From positions 3,410,001-3,474,000 of the forward strand of contig JAOVFP010000008.1 in NCBI GenBank assembly GCA_025738555.1: DNA of 64,000 nucleotides, given 5' to 3'. The translations under genes and the position numbers were made by a program. Below, in pieces: positions 13,179 to 25,800 of this stretch. The notes under the pieces are model-generated. The model worked only from the letters and a program-made list of their open reading frames with translations. It was not told the origin of the DNA and did not search any database. Every line of letters begins with the position of its first letter. Position 1 is the stretch's first letter. Source of the stretch: Cyathus striatus. Taxonomy: Eukaryota; Basidiomycota; Agaricomycetes; Agaricales; Nidulariaceae.

Positions 13179-15140
13179 TTAGACTGAACGAGATTCATAT
13201 CTAATTACCAATGGTTTCTGTTCCCCTCTTAATATCCACTTCGGCATAAATGCATATCTATACGAGGCGAGGTTCAATTTTAACACCCTATCTTCCTTGG
13301 ATATAGTTTCCTCAATCTCCTTCTTTAACTTTATACTTTCGTCGTGAAGCTGTTTCATGTTGAACCCATCTACGGAAGTCTTAGAGGCACTGTGCAAATT
13401 GGCCGTGGACCCTTGCTGTGAACGGCGGATATGCTTTTCAACTATAGGACCAGCCAAACAGATCGAGCTAGAGGAGATTGTCTTCATCGTAGTCCACCAC
13501 TGCTGGTCAGTTCCTTTTTCGGAGTAATCATCTTGATGGTATTTCGAGCCAGCCGCGAACAAGGCGGACAAACACGCATGTCGGTACTGCAAAAAGTGAT
13601 AATAATATCGCGCTGAAATTTGCTCCATTTCTGGAACATAAAGAGAAGACAGAGAGCTAAAAAGAAGGATATCTGAACGTGCCACCTCCGTTGCTTCGCT
13701 TATGTTGATGTTCCGAGCAAATATAAAATAAATATTGAGGGCATCTGTGGGCGTGGAGAATGTTAGCATTGACTTCAGCTGATCAATGGCCTTCTTCATC
13801 CCGAACTTGACTGCAGTTGTGAGTGCGAGAGATATCTCCGGCGTAGTAAGGCCCGAATCAACGGTCATAGAGGGGTAACAGATCTGAAGTAAAATTGAAA
13901 GTGTACGACCGTTTTCTGCAATTGAGAGGACTTTCTTTCCCTCGTTGTCAGCTTTTACACCCCAAAGCATCGTCGGAGCGCAAAGTCGAAGAATCAATTC
14001 ATGTACCCTGAACGTAAGTCCGTCTGATGTCAATATTGTCAGATCAGAATCCGTGAAGTTGAAAGCAGAGTTGAACAATGAGAAGAAACTAGGTGTGTAA
14101 CTTGTCGTAGTCGAAGGGGAAAATTCAAATGGAACTGGCGACGCTGATGTCTTGGAAAATGTCTCCGACGAACCTGACGCTCGAGATAGTGGTACTGAAA
14201 AACTGAATAACGGGGTAGACTTGGCCGGCATTGGTGTTTCTGTGTTTGGTGTCTTTGAGAAAGAGAATCTAGGTAAGGAGGATGCAGTAGGGGCTACTCC
14301 GGAGCTTGAAGCGTTTGAAAAGGAATATCTGGGTAGAGGTGAAGTTATAGAGGGAACTGCTCCCGAGCTAGAGGTCGACGATGCATTCGAGAAATAATAT
14401 CTGGATGAAGGGGAAGCATCTGTGGGAAGCATTCCTAAGCTCGACACAGCTGGGGTCTTGGGAAATGTTTTTGGCGTAGGGTCAGAAACTGGCTCCGTCT
14501 TGCACTCGCAGAAAGATGTTGCAATACCAGTACGCACAAACTGCGTCAAACGATAAAAAGAACCAGCAGAAATTTTTGCCATCTCTTCGATATAGCTGCT
14601 ACCGACCGCAGTCTTTCCCCAATCAACTAGTTTTCCGTTCTCAGCAGTTCCTTCATCTGCAGTTGGTGCAATTTCTCGCCATCTCTGGGCAGCTGACGCA
14701 GCTATTTCTTCCAGACAAAGCTGACACGAGATTGCATATACATGCAGAGGGCTGTACCGAGCAAATTCACGAAGACGGCTCTTCAAAACACCCACCGCTT
14801 TCGTGAAGTCATATTTCAGAGCCGCATCTAACACGTCTCCAAGAAGTGTGATATCAGTGATCACTGGGTCTTCTACCGGGTGACAAAGCCGTAGAAGTGG
14901 ATCCAACGCGTTGCTGTGTTCTGGAACATCGATAACAGGTTTAGAGGCAGCATCTGAGGCTTGAGGTTGAGGAAGAGTGAACATGGTCTTGAAGAATGGT
15001 GATGCCATCGAAAGTATGACACGATGTATGTGGAAATCAACCTTATCGGAGGTGCGAAGAACGATGTCTGACCCTTCTGAGCCATCAAACGGATGAGGTG
15101 CCTGAGTAATTTGCTTCTTTGAATCACTTTCAGGAGACAT
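13179..15140 (-). CDS. Double-BTB domain protein with Ser/Pro/Phe-rich linker (653 aa)
   Basis: The first BTB/POZ fold is at about residues 20-125 (SDIVLRTSDKVDFHIHRVIL, SPFFKTMF, PLLRLCHPVEDP, ALKYDFTKAVGVLK). A second, more divergent BTB starts near residue 362 (DSDLTILTSDGLTFRVHELI, then ICYPSMTVDSG, AVKFGMKKAIDQLK). BTB domains dimerise and often bridge cullin-3 to substrates. The linker between them (about 215-360) is expanded relative to the two paralogues in this window and contains imperfect repeats of an (R)(Y/F)SFSNASS type. The C-terminus is Lys/Glu-rich and helical (LKKEIEETISKEDRVLKLNL). It lies 290 bp downstream of a tandem paralogue in the same orientation. No intron is required and the first Met fits the paralogue alignment. 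Confidence 0.85.
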   Translation of the reverse strand: MSPESDSKKQITQAPHPFDGSEGSDIVLRTSDKVDFHIHRVILSMASPFFKTMFTLPQPQASDAASKPVIDVPEHSNALDPLLRLCHPVEDPVITDITLLGDVLDAALKYDFTKAVGVLKSRLREFARYSPLHVYAISCQLCLEEIAASAAQRWREIAPTADEGTAENGKLVDWGKTAVGSSYIEEMAKISAGSFYRLTQFVRTGIATSFCECKTEPVSDPTPKTFPKTPAVSSLGMLPTDASPSSRYYFSNASSTSSSGAVPSITSPLPRYSFSNASSSGVAPTASSLPRFSFSKTPNTETPMPAKSTPLFSFSVPLSRASGSSETFSKTSASPVPFEFSPSTTTSYTPSFFSLFNSAFNFTDSDLTILTSDGLTFRVHELILRLCAPTMLWGVKADNEGKKVLSIAENGRTLSILLQICYPSMTVDSGLTTPEISLALTTAVKFGMKKAIDQLKSMLTFSTPTDALNIYFIFARNINISEATEVARSDILLFSSLSSLYVPEMEQISARYYYHFLQYRHACLSALFAAGSKYHQDDYSEKGTDQQWWTTMKTISSSSICLAGPIVEKHIRRSQQGSTANLHSASKTSVDGFNMKQLHDESIKLKKEIEETISKEDRVLKLNLASYRYAFMPKWILRGEQKPLVIRYESRSV

Positions 15141-15429
15141 GTTGAAGTTCGATGTAGCAAGTTCTGTGCCACTCAGCTGCTAGGGTATTGATACTAGTAG
15201 GTATTTGGATGAGACAGTAAAGGCGATAGCGTCACAATGCACAAACTTACCTGTCACACCTCGGTCACGCCGTCAAACTCACGCTTCACGATCATGTGAA
15301 TATTTGAGCTTTCCCGCTACAAGCCCAATACAAGCTTCAACGAAACGTTTTCATTCTTTTACATTATGTCTCCATAACTATACATGATGCTTCTGAGACG
15401 TTTTTTAGTTACCCGACTCTCATATTCTA

Positions 15430-17148
15430 TTAGTCAATTGTTTTCCTCTTCATCGACCGTGATGTGTATGAGGAAAGTTGAGTAGTTAACATACGGCTTT
15501 GCTCTGCAATACAGTTATCGAGTTCTTTCTTAAGCTTCATGCTATCTTCATGAAGCTGTTTCATACTGAAATTTACGACGATGGAGTCGGAAGTTTTTGA
15601 TTTAGGCTGGCTAATACTGCTACCACTGCTGTACCCAGGCGGAAATATGGCAGCTGTGCCAGAATTCATTGCACTGCTCGATGTCGCTGTGAATGAGGCT
15701 GCGAATGCCTGTGCTAATGCTGTATCTGTGGAGCTCCATATATGGGCATGGCCAGGACTAGACGCAGGGACAGGAATTGATTCAGATATTTTCTTTAATT
15801 TACATTGAAAGCGACGCAGTTGACGCTCGACTACAGGACTTGCAAGATAAATTGAAGTAGGAGAAGTCGTTTCCATAGCTTTCCACCATTCCAACTCCTG
15901 CGTGGTTACAGGAGCATCTTTATATCTAGAACCAATTTCCCACATTACGGACAAGCACTGGTGACGGTATTGTAACAGAAGATGATACAACTGTGCTGAG
16001 ACATGCTCCATTTCTGGTACATAAAGTGAGGGCAGAGAGGCGGAGATCAGTAAGTCCCATTTTGCTGCCTTTGTTGCTTCATGTACGAGGCCATTCTGAG
16101 CAAATGTGAGGAAAATTGCAAGTGCTTGTGTGTGTGTAGATATGTTCAGCATAGTCCCCAGCTTGTCTACAACCTTCTTCATCTCGTACTTAAACGCGGC
16201 AGATAGAACCAGGGATATATCTTGAATACCAATGTCAGAGTTGATTGTCATAGAAGGATAACAACCCTGAAGCAGGTATGCTATGATACGGGAATTCTCT
16301 GAAAGCGACAAAATTTTCTTTCCTTCATCGTTAAATTTCGCGTTCTCGACGATTTTTGAAGAGGCGAGACGAAGAATCAATTCATGCACCTTAAACTCGA
16401 CTTCGTCAGACGACAATATAGTGATGTCGGAATCTGCGAATATGAACGAAGACGCCAACGAGTCGGGGATACTGGATAAAGAGACCGGTGCCGGTGTGGC
16501 CTTGTTTTCGCAGAAGGAGGCTCTCGGTGGCAGACTTCCACTGCGTGCAAAGTTCGTCAAGCGATAGAACGCACCGGCCGAGATTTTCGACATGCTATGG
16601 ACATAGCTGCTCCCAACAATGGTTTTCCCCCAGTCGACCAGGCTTCCGTACTCAACGGTCCCACCATCTACTTTAGGTGCGACACTCCGCCACTCGCGAG
16701 CTGCCAACGAAGCTATGCCTTCCAAGTCTAGACGGCACGCGACACTGTAAACCTGAAGGGAGTTTTGTTTTGCATAAGTGCGAAGGCGACTCTTTAGCAT
16801 AGTCACCGCTTCCGTGGTTTCATACTTTAAAGCTGCCTCTAGAACGTCGCCGAGAAACGTGGGATCCGATATGATTGGGTCATCGACTGGGTAACAAAGT
16901 CGGAGAAGTGGGTCCAGAATCTTGCTATCTTCAGAAATATCAATGACTGGGTGATTTACATCATCTAAGGCGGACTGTGGAAGAGAGAACATGCTCTCGA
17001 AGAAGGGTGATGCCACCGAAAGGATAACGCGATAAACGTAGAAATCCACGTTATCCGAGGTGCGCAGAATAATGTCAGACTTCTTTGGGTCGTTAAATGG
17101 GTAAGTGGCCTGTGTGTTCTGTTTTTTGATTTCGTCTCTGAACTCCAT
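15430..17148 (-). CDS. Double-BTB domain protein, tandem paralogue (572 aa)
   Basis: It shares the domain plan of the 13.2-15.1 kb gene. BTB1 is KSDIILRTSDNVDFYVYRVI / SPFFESMFSLPQ / LLRLCYPVDDP. BTB2 starts near residue 230 of this model (DSDITILSSDEVEFKVHELI). A C-terminal helix reads KQLHEDSMKLKKELDNCIAE. The linker between the two BTBs is much shorter here. The ORF opens 17 codons upstream at 17199. I place the start at the Met at 17148 (MEFRDEIKKQNTQA) because it aligns with the first Met of the neighbour (MSPESDSKKQITQA). A Ser/Ala-rich stretch lies near the C-terminus. Function is inferred from the BTB fold: protein-protein adaptor, possibly for cullin-3 ligases. Confidence 0.84.
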   Translation of the reverse strand: MEFRDEIKKQNTQATYPFNDPKKSDIILRTSDNVDFYVYRVILSVASPFFESMFSLPQSALDDVNHPVIDISEDSKILDPLLRLCYPVDDPIISDPTFLGDVLEAALKYETTEAVTMLKSRLRTYAKQNSLQVYSVACRLDLEGIASLAAREWRSVAPKVDGGTVEYGSLVDWGKTIVGSSYVHSMSKISAGAFYRLTNFARSGSLPPRASFCENKATPAPVSLSSIPDSLASSFIFADSDITILSSDEVEFKVHELILRLASSKIVENAKFNDEGKKILSLSENSRIIAYLLQGCYPSMTINSDIGIQDISLVLSAAFKYEMKKVVDKLGTMLNISTHTQALAIFLTFAQNGLVHEATKAAKWDLLISASLPSLYVPEMEHVSAQLYHLLLQYRHQCLSVMWEIGSRYKDAPVTTQELEWWKAMETTSPTSIYLASPVVERQLRRFQCKLKKISESIPVPASSPGHAHIWSSTDTALAQAFAASFTATSSSAMNSGTAAIFPPGYSSGSSISQPKSKTSDSIVVNFSMKQLHEDSMKLKKELDNCIAEQSRMLTTQLSSYTSRSMKRKTID

Positions 17149-18511
17149 TCTGATACCTGGTGAAAAGTGTTTAAAGCAAGTAATGAACTCGAGAGACACT
17201 ACGGCCTACGAGGTGCTGTTGAGATGCTGTATACTTACGTCGTACGAATCCGCCGAATGCAATATTACGTAAGTCACTTATGTCATCGATTTGAGTAATG
17301 TTGCCGCCCGCTCGAGCTGTGACATGTGTCACAATCTCCTATTTCGTTCTCATTCATTCAACATGGGTACATCTTACACTTTAATTGTTCAGGATGGTTG
17401 CAATAAAATTTAAAAATGTACGTATAATGTTTTTGTAATTAAAAGCAACGTACTACAACATATATTGAATCAGCTCACTTTTAGCGTGACATCAGCTCGA
17501 GCCGGTGAGCAGTGGTCACTTTTCCTTGTCTGTAAACTCATACATTTACATTCCACTTCTAATTATTAGATATTATGTTTCTTTGTGTGCCTTCTATACA
17601 ATGGTGCATTTTTTATGTGATAAATCTGTGGTATGTAGGGGTGGTATAGCGAGCCATGTCGTTGAGCGGCAAATCACGTGAGCGGAGCGGCGGCCACACT
17701 ACATCGATGATCGAATAAAGATCACGGTCACTTCAAGTTCGTGAGTAGCAAGAATCAGGTCTTCAGGAGCACATAATAGTCTATATGAATCTGAATCGAG
17801 GTGGTGTCAACTATATCGATACAATTATAGGATGAATATACAGTAATCTTCTTTAAAACGTTAGTGTTCAGATACAGAACGGACAGATTGAATGAATATA
17901 GTACTACTACTACTACTACTACTAGTACCTGCTCATGCAAGAGGCATCGTCATAGTTCCATTTTCGAAATCGGTGTCAGTAGTGACAGTTCTTAAGAAAA
18001 TGGCAGAAAAACACCGCGAGAATGGTATACTACCCACTGTGCGATAAGCCGGTTCATACGGTTCATATAAGGAATAGGATATACGGTAGTACTTTTACCG
18101 CGAATAAAAATTTACTGATCCCAGGGCTGAGAAGCTTCCGTGAGAGTAGAATAAAATAATTAAAAGAACAAATAACTATAGCAACCGCAGAATACTTACC
18201 TGATGAACGATATGTACATACTTAAATATGTATTGAATTGGTACCGTGGCGAAGGGTTAGTAGAAATTCTGATTCATAATTGGCGTGTTGGAATATAACA
18301 AATTCTCATGCAATAAATTGCGATCCTGAGACATTCTGTCCTCGAGATCAGGAAATATTTCGCACAAGCTCAAACGTTTACAGAGACCCAGAAATCTGGA
18401 GATGCAACGGAAATACTTATAATAGTCGTCATTTCACACGGCTAGTGACCTATCCGAGGTTGTTCACTGTGCATGTACAACACGAGCGAATGCATAGTAC
18501 ATTGTTCAAGT
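17149..18511. other. Intergenic with a (TAC)7 microsatellite
   Basis: No gene is supported. A perfect (TAC)7 run occupies 17902-17924. The remainder is AT-rich and upstream of the BTB pair on one side and the tRNA on the other. Confidence 0.5.
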
Positions 18512-18614
18512 TCTCTGTTAGTATATCGGTTAGTACACGCGCCTGTCATGGATATAAATGGAAGTAATCAATATGCGGTCGCGCGAAAGCTGGGTTCGAC
18601 TCCCAGACAGAGAG
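18512..18614 (+). tRNA. tRNA-Asp (GTC) with a 31-nt intron
   Basis: The cloverleaf was folded by eye. The acceptor stem TCTCTGT (18512-18518) pairs with ACAGAGA (18607-18613), all seven pairs. The D stem is GTAT/GTAC. The anticodon stem CGCGC/GCGCG encloses loop C-T-GTC-A-(intron)-C. The T arm is CTGGG-TTCGACT-CCCAG, perfectly paired. The discriminator base is G (18614), as expected for tRNA-Asp. The intron at 18549-18579 sits one base 3' of the anticodon (between positions 37 and 38), the canonical eukaryotic site. The mature length before CCA is 72 nt. A and B box promoters are internal (TTAGTATATCGG and GGTTCGACTCC). Confidence 0.92.
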
Positions 18615-21600
18615 TAGTTTTACCATTCCTGTAAATGCTATAATTTTCTTGTTTACATCTAACTTTTGAAATTTGGTCGTGTAAACGCCGTGAAATTTCA
18701 CAACGTAGTATATCATGTATATACTGCTTTAGTTAATAGTTATTGCACGGAAGTTAGAAGGGGAATGTTGAACAGGCAAGGGTCCGGCAGCTAGCAATTA
18801 TATTTTTACGTCGATTATTCTTCTGAACAAACTCCGATGTTTGAGTTAATGATCTTCCTCCTTTATGGGTTCGTGGACGTAGTGCGCATCATATAAGTCG
18901 ACATTTCATTGATCTCCCGGAAGGTCGAGTTACCCAACAAGAACTCATCATAGCTAGTTCATCACCATCAACAGATGGACACCTACTTACACCTACTAGC
19001 ACCCACACCACTTCCCAAACTACCTTTCATTCACACTCAGGAAATCGGAAATACCACCGCCGTTAGGAAGGTGTGTATGGCGGTTGACGCCGACGACTTC
19101 GACACTTGAGATGAGTCGGCGACATCTCTGAGAATATATTGATTCGAAAGATGACTTCAATAAGAAGGCTCGGGGATGTCTTTCTACGCAGAGTATTGTT
19201 GCGTAGTTACACTTCCCGCCGGGTGGAGCTGTCTGTACATATATGTCCTTCGAAATGTGTGATTTTTTGTGGTTTGGGATAAGGTAACACGTGTTGATGG
19301 ATGGGTTATTCTGGGAGATCAGTGTTCGGCGAACTATTTGAAATTAAAATTGGCTACGAAAGGAAAAAGTCCTATTGTGGGTGTTGAATGATAAGCATGA
19401 TTAAAAACAAGGTGATTAATGCGAGTCAGAGTCCACCTAAAGCTTGACAGTGCCAGGAGATTGGCATGTTTAGTAACATGTACCATGTGGGAGGAAAGTG
19501 GCACATGATAGAAGTTGTTATTCTAAAGACCATGGAGCTGGAGAAGATGAAACCATTCAATCTTGGCGAGTTTGCCATGTAGTGCTAATGAAAATACACG
19601 GCGACCTTGGGAAACCCACAGAAGGTATCAAGCATCAAACAACGCGAAGTACAATACATATCAAAACCCACCGGACAAATAATACACTGAAAAAATAAGA
19701 TTCCAACCGTAACATCCACACAAGCCCCACCACCGGTCCATTAAACACAGCGACGAAGAAGCGTAATACTAAAAATAATCCGTGGAGTACGCATCGTATC
19801 CCAAGTTGAAAACTTTAACTTCGGGGTACGGAACGAGAAGCGTCAGATCGACGGTACGGGACTGCGGATAAAGGGGATCATCTATTGGAATGGTCCTCTC
19901 TGTGGTCGGGACCAGGCCAGGTACATTTTCGATAGGCACGACCACTGATCGAATTGCCAGTGAGGAGGTAGATCAAGATAAATTGGGTTTTAGCGTCTTC
20001 GTTGATTTAGCATGAGATAAAATTTATTGGGACCGAGATGAACGGTTAGGTATTTGAATTAGAGTGGGGAGAGAGGATTGAATAGTGTATGTGCTCCGCA
20101 TACTCCGTGCTTAATGATTCTCGTTTAGACATAAATAACCTCTCTGATAAACCCAACCAACTAATTAAAGCCATATAGTGACTAACATCTTTCGAAAGAC
20201 GCTGGCATTTACTCGGTGTCGAGTTCGATGTACTGCTAGTTGGAAGTGGTGGCGCAGGGGTTTTCTTGGTATGCAGACTCCGATCGATTAGGATAAATCG
20301 TGGATATTAGCCACGAGATACTAGATACCAAAGAATCGCATGGGATGAGCAAAACGTGTTTTGATATCTTTGAAATATATTTAAAATTTGACTTTGTATC
20401 TCTACGCCCAAGAACATCATGACAAATATCAGTGCTAGTACTGATTTGTACTACCAAATTGACATCGATACTCGGAGTCGAGTCAATTAGATACGTTGGT
20501 ATACATATCCAGGATAAATTGGGCTTAAACCTGTCTCATACGAGATAGGAATACCTTGAGTCGAGAAAATGTGCGTTGATTTCTAAATAAATTTGAAATG
20601 CAGACGGAGATACATCCTCCGTACGTACATATCTTTGTATTTCGACCTGAGAGCCGAAGGAGTCGAAAGAGTTTCACTCTGTATTACTGCTTGGTTAGAT
20701 AAAGGAATGCTTAGATCCGTTACGAACGTGCTTAAATTTCAATTTAAAGCATCACGGAGGCGGCAGGGGTGTGCCAGGGTGTGCCTCTGGGTACCTGCTA
20801 TACTCCGCATTTAGTATTTGGTATTTGGTATTTCAACTGCAACCCTACCCGATAACGCATGATTTCAGGTGATTCGACCGAGTCGCGTACGCGGAGTAAG
20901 TGGAAGTAAGCACTTCACGATACGTCTTCTGGAATGGTAGAATGGTGACCTGGAACAGTGAACATCCCGTCCCGTCTTCTTCGCATTTATGAAGTATACT
21001 CTGCTTACTTCCCCGAGGAAGAAGTGGAAGGAACGGAAGTATATGCAGATTTCTTACAGATTTCAATGTATAGGAGACAGGGACTCGAGAGTCGGAGTTC
21101 TTGTACGCTCGGAAGTGAGGGTTAATATAAATTTTAAAGAATGAGAATTACAGTACGAACCCAAACGACTTCATAAGAATACAGTAATAGGGGCGGGATG
21201 ATGCGACATCGTGACCCGGATCGGAGCAACTTTAGGCCCCGACGCAAACGTGGGCCGGAAGGTGATTGTCGTCACTTCCGTCGTCACTACATGGCACTGA
21301 GCAGCACACTTGAATCGTTGCCACCAAGGCTTGAACTATTCGGCCCAAGGTAAATTTTGAAGGTGGAACGTGGAACGTGGGCCGGAACTATCGTTCGTGC
21401 TAGTGCTTGGAGTACGGATTCAACTTTTTCATTCAACTGTTTATACGAAACGAAACATCCGCTGTTGCGATTGAACCGAGTGATCGAGTAATTTTGAAGT
21501 GCGGTCTCGGACTACTAGGCAAGATTTTTGAAATCCGGTCCGCAGTGTGTTTTGTATTCTGTTCTCCTCTCCTTGGGATGGGGAAGTGATATTCTCGGGG

Positions 21601-22894
21601 AATTAAGGAATCGATATGGCCCTTCGTTAAGGAAGAAAGAGGAGATTCACGTGTTTATTCGAGGAATGGGTAGCGGGTGCAGCGGGTTCTGTGTAGCCGA
21701 CTGTCGGTCTCTGTCCTGAATTTGTTGGGGTGGTGGGTGATAGATGAGTTTTTTGGAGGGGGTGTTTCAATATATATTCTGCAGGCCGTTCATAAGGCCT
21801 TGAAAACCGGACGAACAAGAATGTAAAGTTTCATGTTTGAGGAGTTAAGGAAATTTAACTTTTCGTATGTAGCACTTGAGAGAGGAAAAGGGTAGTGATA
21901 GCGACCGCCGACGAAGGCCCCCCTATGCAACGCGAGGTCGAGAGGTCGAGAATTGGAAAGGCGGGGGCGGGGGAGGGGAGTGTAATTAAACCGTTTGTGT
22001 ACGTGCGCTATGATAGGGTGGATAAGCCGATAAGTAGTTTGATAACCAATGGTTTTTGCGGGAGCTGTGCGATGCGCTGGCGAGACCGGAGTCGGTTTTT
22101 GTCAATGTTTATGCGACTCGTCCGCAGCCCTCAGTGGAGCCCCAAGGGCAGTGTGTGATAAGATATTTATGGTGTTGATCATGGTTAATTTGGAGAGGAC
22201 AGGGTGAATGGTTGTATTACGACCGAAATGAAAGAAGACATAGTTGTTAGTTTGATAGATAGGTTTGGGGAAGTGGGCGCACCACGTTTTACGGTGGCGA
22301 CAGAGTTGCAAGGGCTGGCGCGTGGATGGGGAGCCCGATCACGATCAGGTGGTGTCTCCGATCGTTGGTTAAAGTTAATTTACCGAGGTGGATGTCATAC
22401 GGAATGTGAAATGGCGAATACAGGGGATGGGGAGGGGAAGGGCAGGACATGGGGAGGGCTAGCTCGAGATGAGCGTGTATCATACATAGAAGTTAAGGTG
22501 GGCGTCGTATCAGGATCATGATGATCAAATAGAGAAGAGATGGGATGTCGAGGATTTGTTGGTGATGGATGGGTAGTGGAGTTGGTCCCTCGAGCTCCGT
22601 TGCGGCGGGATGGGGCGGGCGATCGTGCGAGGGGCCGGTAGAGATTCGGCCGCCTTTGAAATTGAAGTAGAGTGAGAGTGTTGAATATTATTATAATTAC
22701 AATTATAATGAATATCCAGGCCGGGCGGCAAAGTCTAGATCTTGATTTGGATCCCCCCCTTCCTCTTGCCTCTCCCTTCTATACCCGTTTGCTCACTGTC
22801 CCACTCCCCCAGCTTCCCTTCCCACACACTACTACCCACTCTTGCTACCACTCTCCTTCTCTCTCTTCTACCACCACCATCCCACAAACTAGCC
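18615..22894. other. 4.3 kb without a recognisable gene
   Basis: Short ORFs are scattered without domain or paralogue support. A small tandem gtatttg-type repeat is near 20810-20834. The last few hundred bases before the G-alpha start are strongly pyrimidine-rich (CT-rich leader at 22750-22890), a common promoter feature of expressed filamentous fungal genes. Confidence 0.45.
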
Positions 22895-25800
22895 ATGGGC
22901 GCATGCATGTCCGCCCCAGGCGGCGTAGAGGTCACCGAGCAGGACAAGGCGAGGAACAGAGAGGTCGAGAAGGAGCTTAAGGAGGTACGTCAATCTTATT
23001 AACCACACTAGTCCAACCTCACCCCACTCTCAGGCGAAAGCGAAGATGGCCTCTCAAGTCAAGGTACGCCTCCCACCCATTCTACCCACTCACAATCTCA
23101 CAATCTCACAACCCCCAGGTCCTCCTCCTAGGCTCAGGAGATTCAGGCAAATCCACAATCCTCAAGGTACATACCCCTATTCTCCCTCCAAATCCCACAA
23201 ACTAACTTACGATGGCAGCAAATGCGTGTCATCCACAAACTCCCCTTCTCCCAACAAGAAATCGAGTCCTACCGCCAGCTCGTCTTCGACAACCTGATAA
23301 CAGGCATGAAGTACCTTCTCGAGGCAATGGACGACATGGATCTCGCAGTCTCAGAAGAGAACAAGCCCTTCGTCGAGATGGTCTACGACGCAAAGGACAT
23401 ACGCGACGGCGACCCCTTTCCACTAGACTACTTTGACCCCCTAACCAGTCTCTGGGCCGACCAAAATGTGCAAAAGGCCTGGGAGAGAGGGAACGAGGCT
23501 GCTTTGCCTGAAAAGTACGTCCCTGCTCATTCATTCTCTCATTGCGCAACGAGTTAACAGCTATGCAGTTTATCCTACTTCTACGCAGCGCTAAATAGGC
23601 TGTTTCACCCGACGTATCAGCCCACTGAACAAGATATCATCCAATGCCGCGCACGGACGATCGGGATCACCGAGACCACCTTCCAGCTCAGGGACCACGA
23701 GATGCTCATGGTCGATGTGGGTGGCCAGAAGAGCGAAAGGAGAAAGTGGATCCACTGTTTTCAAGATGTGACGAGTATTCTGTTTTTGGTCAGTTTGAGT
23801 GGGTACGATCAGTGTTTGGTTGAGGATAAGGATGCGGTGTGTTTTTCTTTCTGTTCTTTCTATTCTGCAAGGGAGCTGATGATGAATAGAATCAAATGCA
23901 AGATGCGATGACGATTTGGGATTCGATATGCCATTCTCAGTGGTTCAAGCAGACGTCAATTGTACGTCTCTTTGCCATCTGTGAAATTCAGCTTGTCTAA
24001 ACGTCCCATAGATTCTCTTCCTGAACAAGAACGATCTCTTTGAGAAGAAAATCCCCACTTCCGATATCAAAAACTTCTTTCCCGTACGTGGTACCTTTGC
24101 ATAGTCGAGGACGAAACTGACAATCTTGTTGCATTTCCTCCTCCACCTTACCACCTACCGCACTCTCGCGCATCATATCACATTGCACCTCCACCCACAC
24201 TCGCCCACAACGCTTACCACGCACCCACAACGCTGCTTCCTTCATTCCGTACGCTCCTCGACCCTTGCTTCTTTTCGCTCCTTCATGCTTTCCCCCACTC
24301 CCCCCTTCTCTGTCACTTTTTTCTCTACTTCTGATCAATTCTGACTTTGTTTGGGTATATACGTCCTAACTCTGCTCTCGATTTCTCTTCTTTCTTTCCC
24401 TTCCCTTCCTACCCTACCCTTCCTGCCCTTCGTCGTTGCCACTTTTCGTTCCCGCTCCTGTTCCCCTTCGTTCTTGCTCACTATGGTTTTATCGCTGCCT
24501 GTGCTGGCTCCATACTGCTGGCTTACGATGGTCACTTGATACTCCTTCCATACGCTCTGCTAACGATATCAGGACTTCGATGGTGAACCGGGCGATATCC
24601 GCGCGGGCCGGGAGTACTTCAAGCGCCGCTTTGCGCGTCTTGCGCAGAAGGCGGGTCGGTCGAAGGAGCGGGAGATATACATCCAGTGCGTGTTTTTCGT
24701 GATATTTTGAATTGGAAGGAGGCTGATTGGCTGTTCTGTTTTTTCTTTTCTTTCCTTGTTTCTCCCACTTGTCTTGGATGTGGACTTGTTCGTTTCGTTG
24801 TTGATGTCAACGTGAATGCTTACGTTCGACTTTGACTTCCGCCCGTTGTTTCCGTCGATGGCGCGATGTTACTTCCCACTGTCGCCGCCGCCGCCGGTCT
24901 CGGTTTATGACTTGATCGTACACACTGCGCCACCGCCGCTTTGCTATGGACACACACTGCCACTGTCGACGTGCGCCGCTCATATGATAGTATTACAACA
25001 GCGACTGATACAGCTATGCTTCGGGTGGTTATGGCTGCCGTTGAAGGTTCGTTTTTACTGCTGTGAATGAAAGAACCCTTACTGACTTGCATTCTGCTGC
25101 GGTTGTGTAGAGTGAGTCTTTCCCTTCTAGTTCCCTTGCAATTCCCCCTTGCTTCACTTCACAAACCCAACCTTGCACCTTCCCATTTTGCCCTTCACAT
25201 TACCTTTGCCCCAACTTAATCTTTCTCGATCTTCGGACGCTTATCTATGCCTGCCTTCTTCCCCTGTCCAGCATCGTGCTCCGCTCGAATCTAGAGACTG
25301 CCGCGCTCATCTAGCTTGGGGCTTCCTCTTCTTCCATGCACTTTTATTTTTTTTTCATTTGGTTTTATTTATTCCTCATTTTATGGTCGGACACACAACC
25401 ACACCACGTTCAATCGATCGGATACGCTTTGTATAGTGCTCGTTTTTGGCTTCTGGCTTCCTGCTTTCATCCTTTCCATTTTCGATTTTTTAATTTTTCT
25501 CTTCATTCTTCTTTTGCATTCTTGTACAATGATTCCTTTTTGCTTCGCCCTTCCGTCGAGAAAATAATGAGCTCATCATGACCCTTCTGCTTCCTTTTCA
25601 TATCCATCTATTATCATCTTACGAATATACGCGAAAACACCGAATCCGAATCCGAATGCCATTTCCGAAACGCGTCGCACGATTATCATCATGTCCATGA
25701 TCAACATCGCTACAACCGCATGGCTTACGCCGTAACCTGACCACGAAACACAAAAAACGCACAAACTCAACCCACGCCTTCTTCTCCCCTCACCCCACTC

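Noticed and set aside
23229..23549. 106-codon antisense ORF in G-alpha exon 4
   Set aside because: Shadow of a well supported coding exon.
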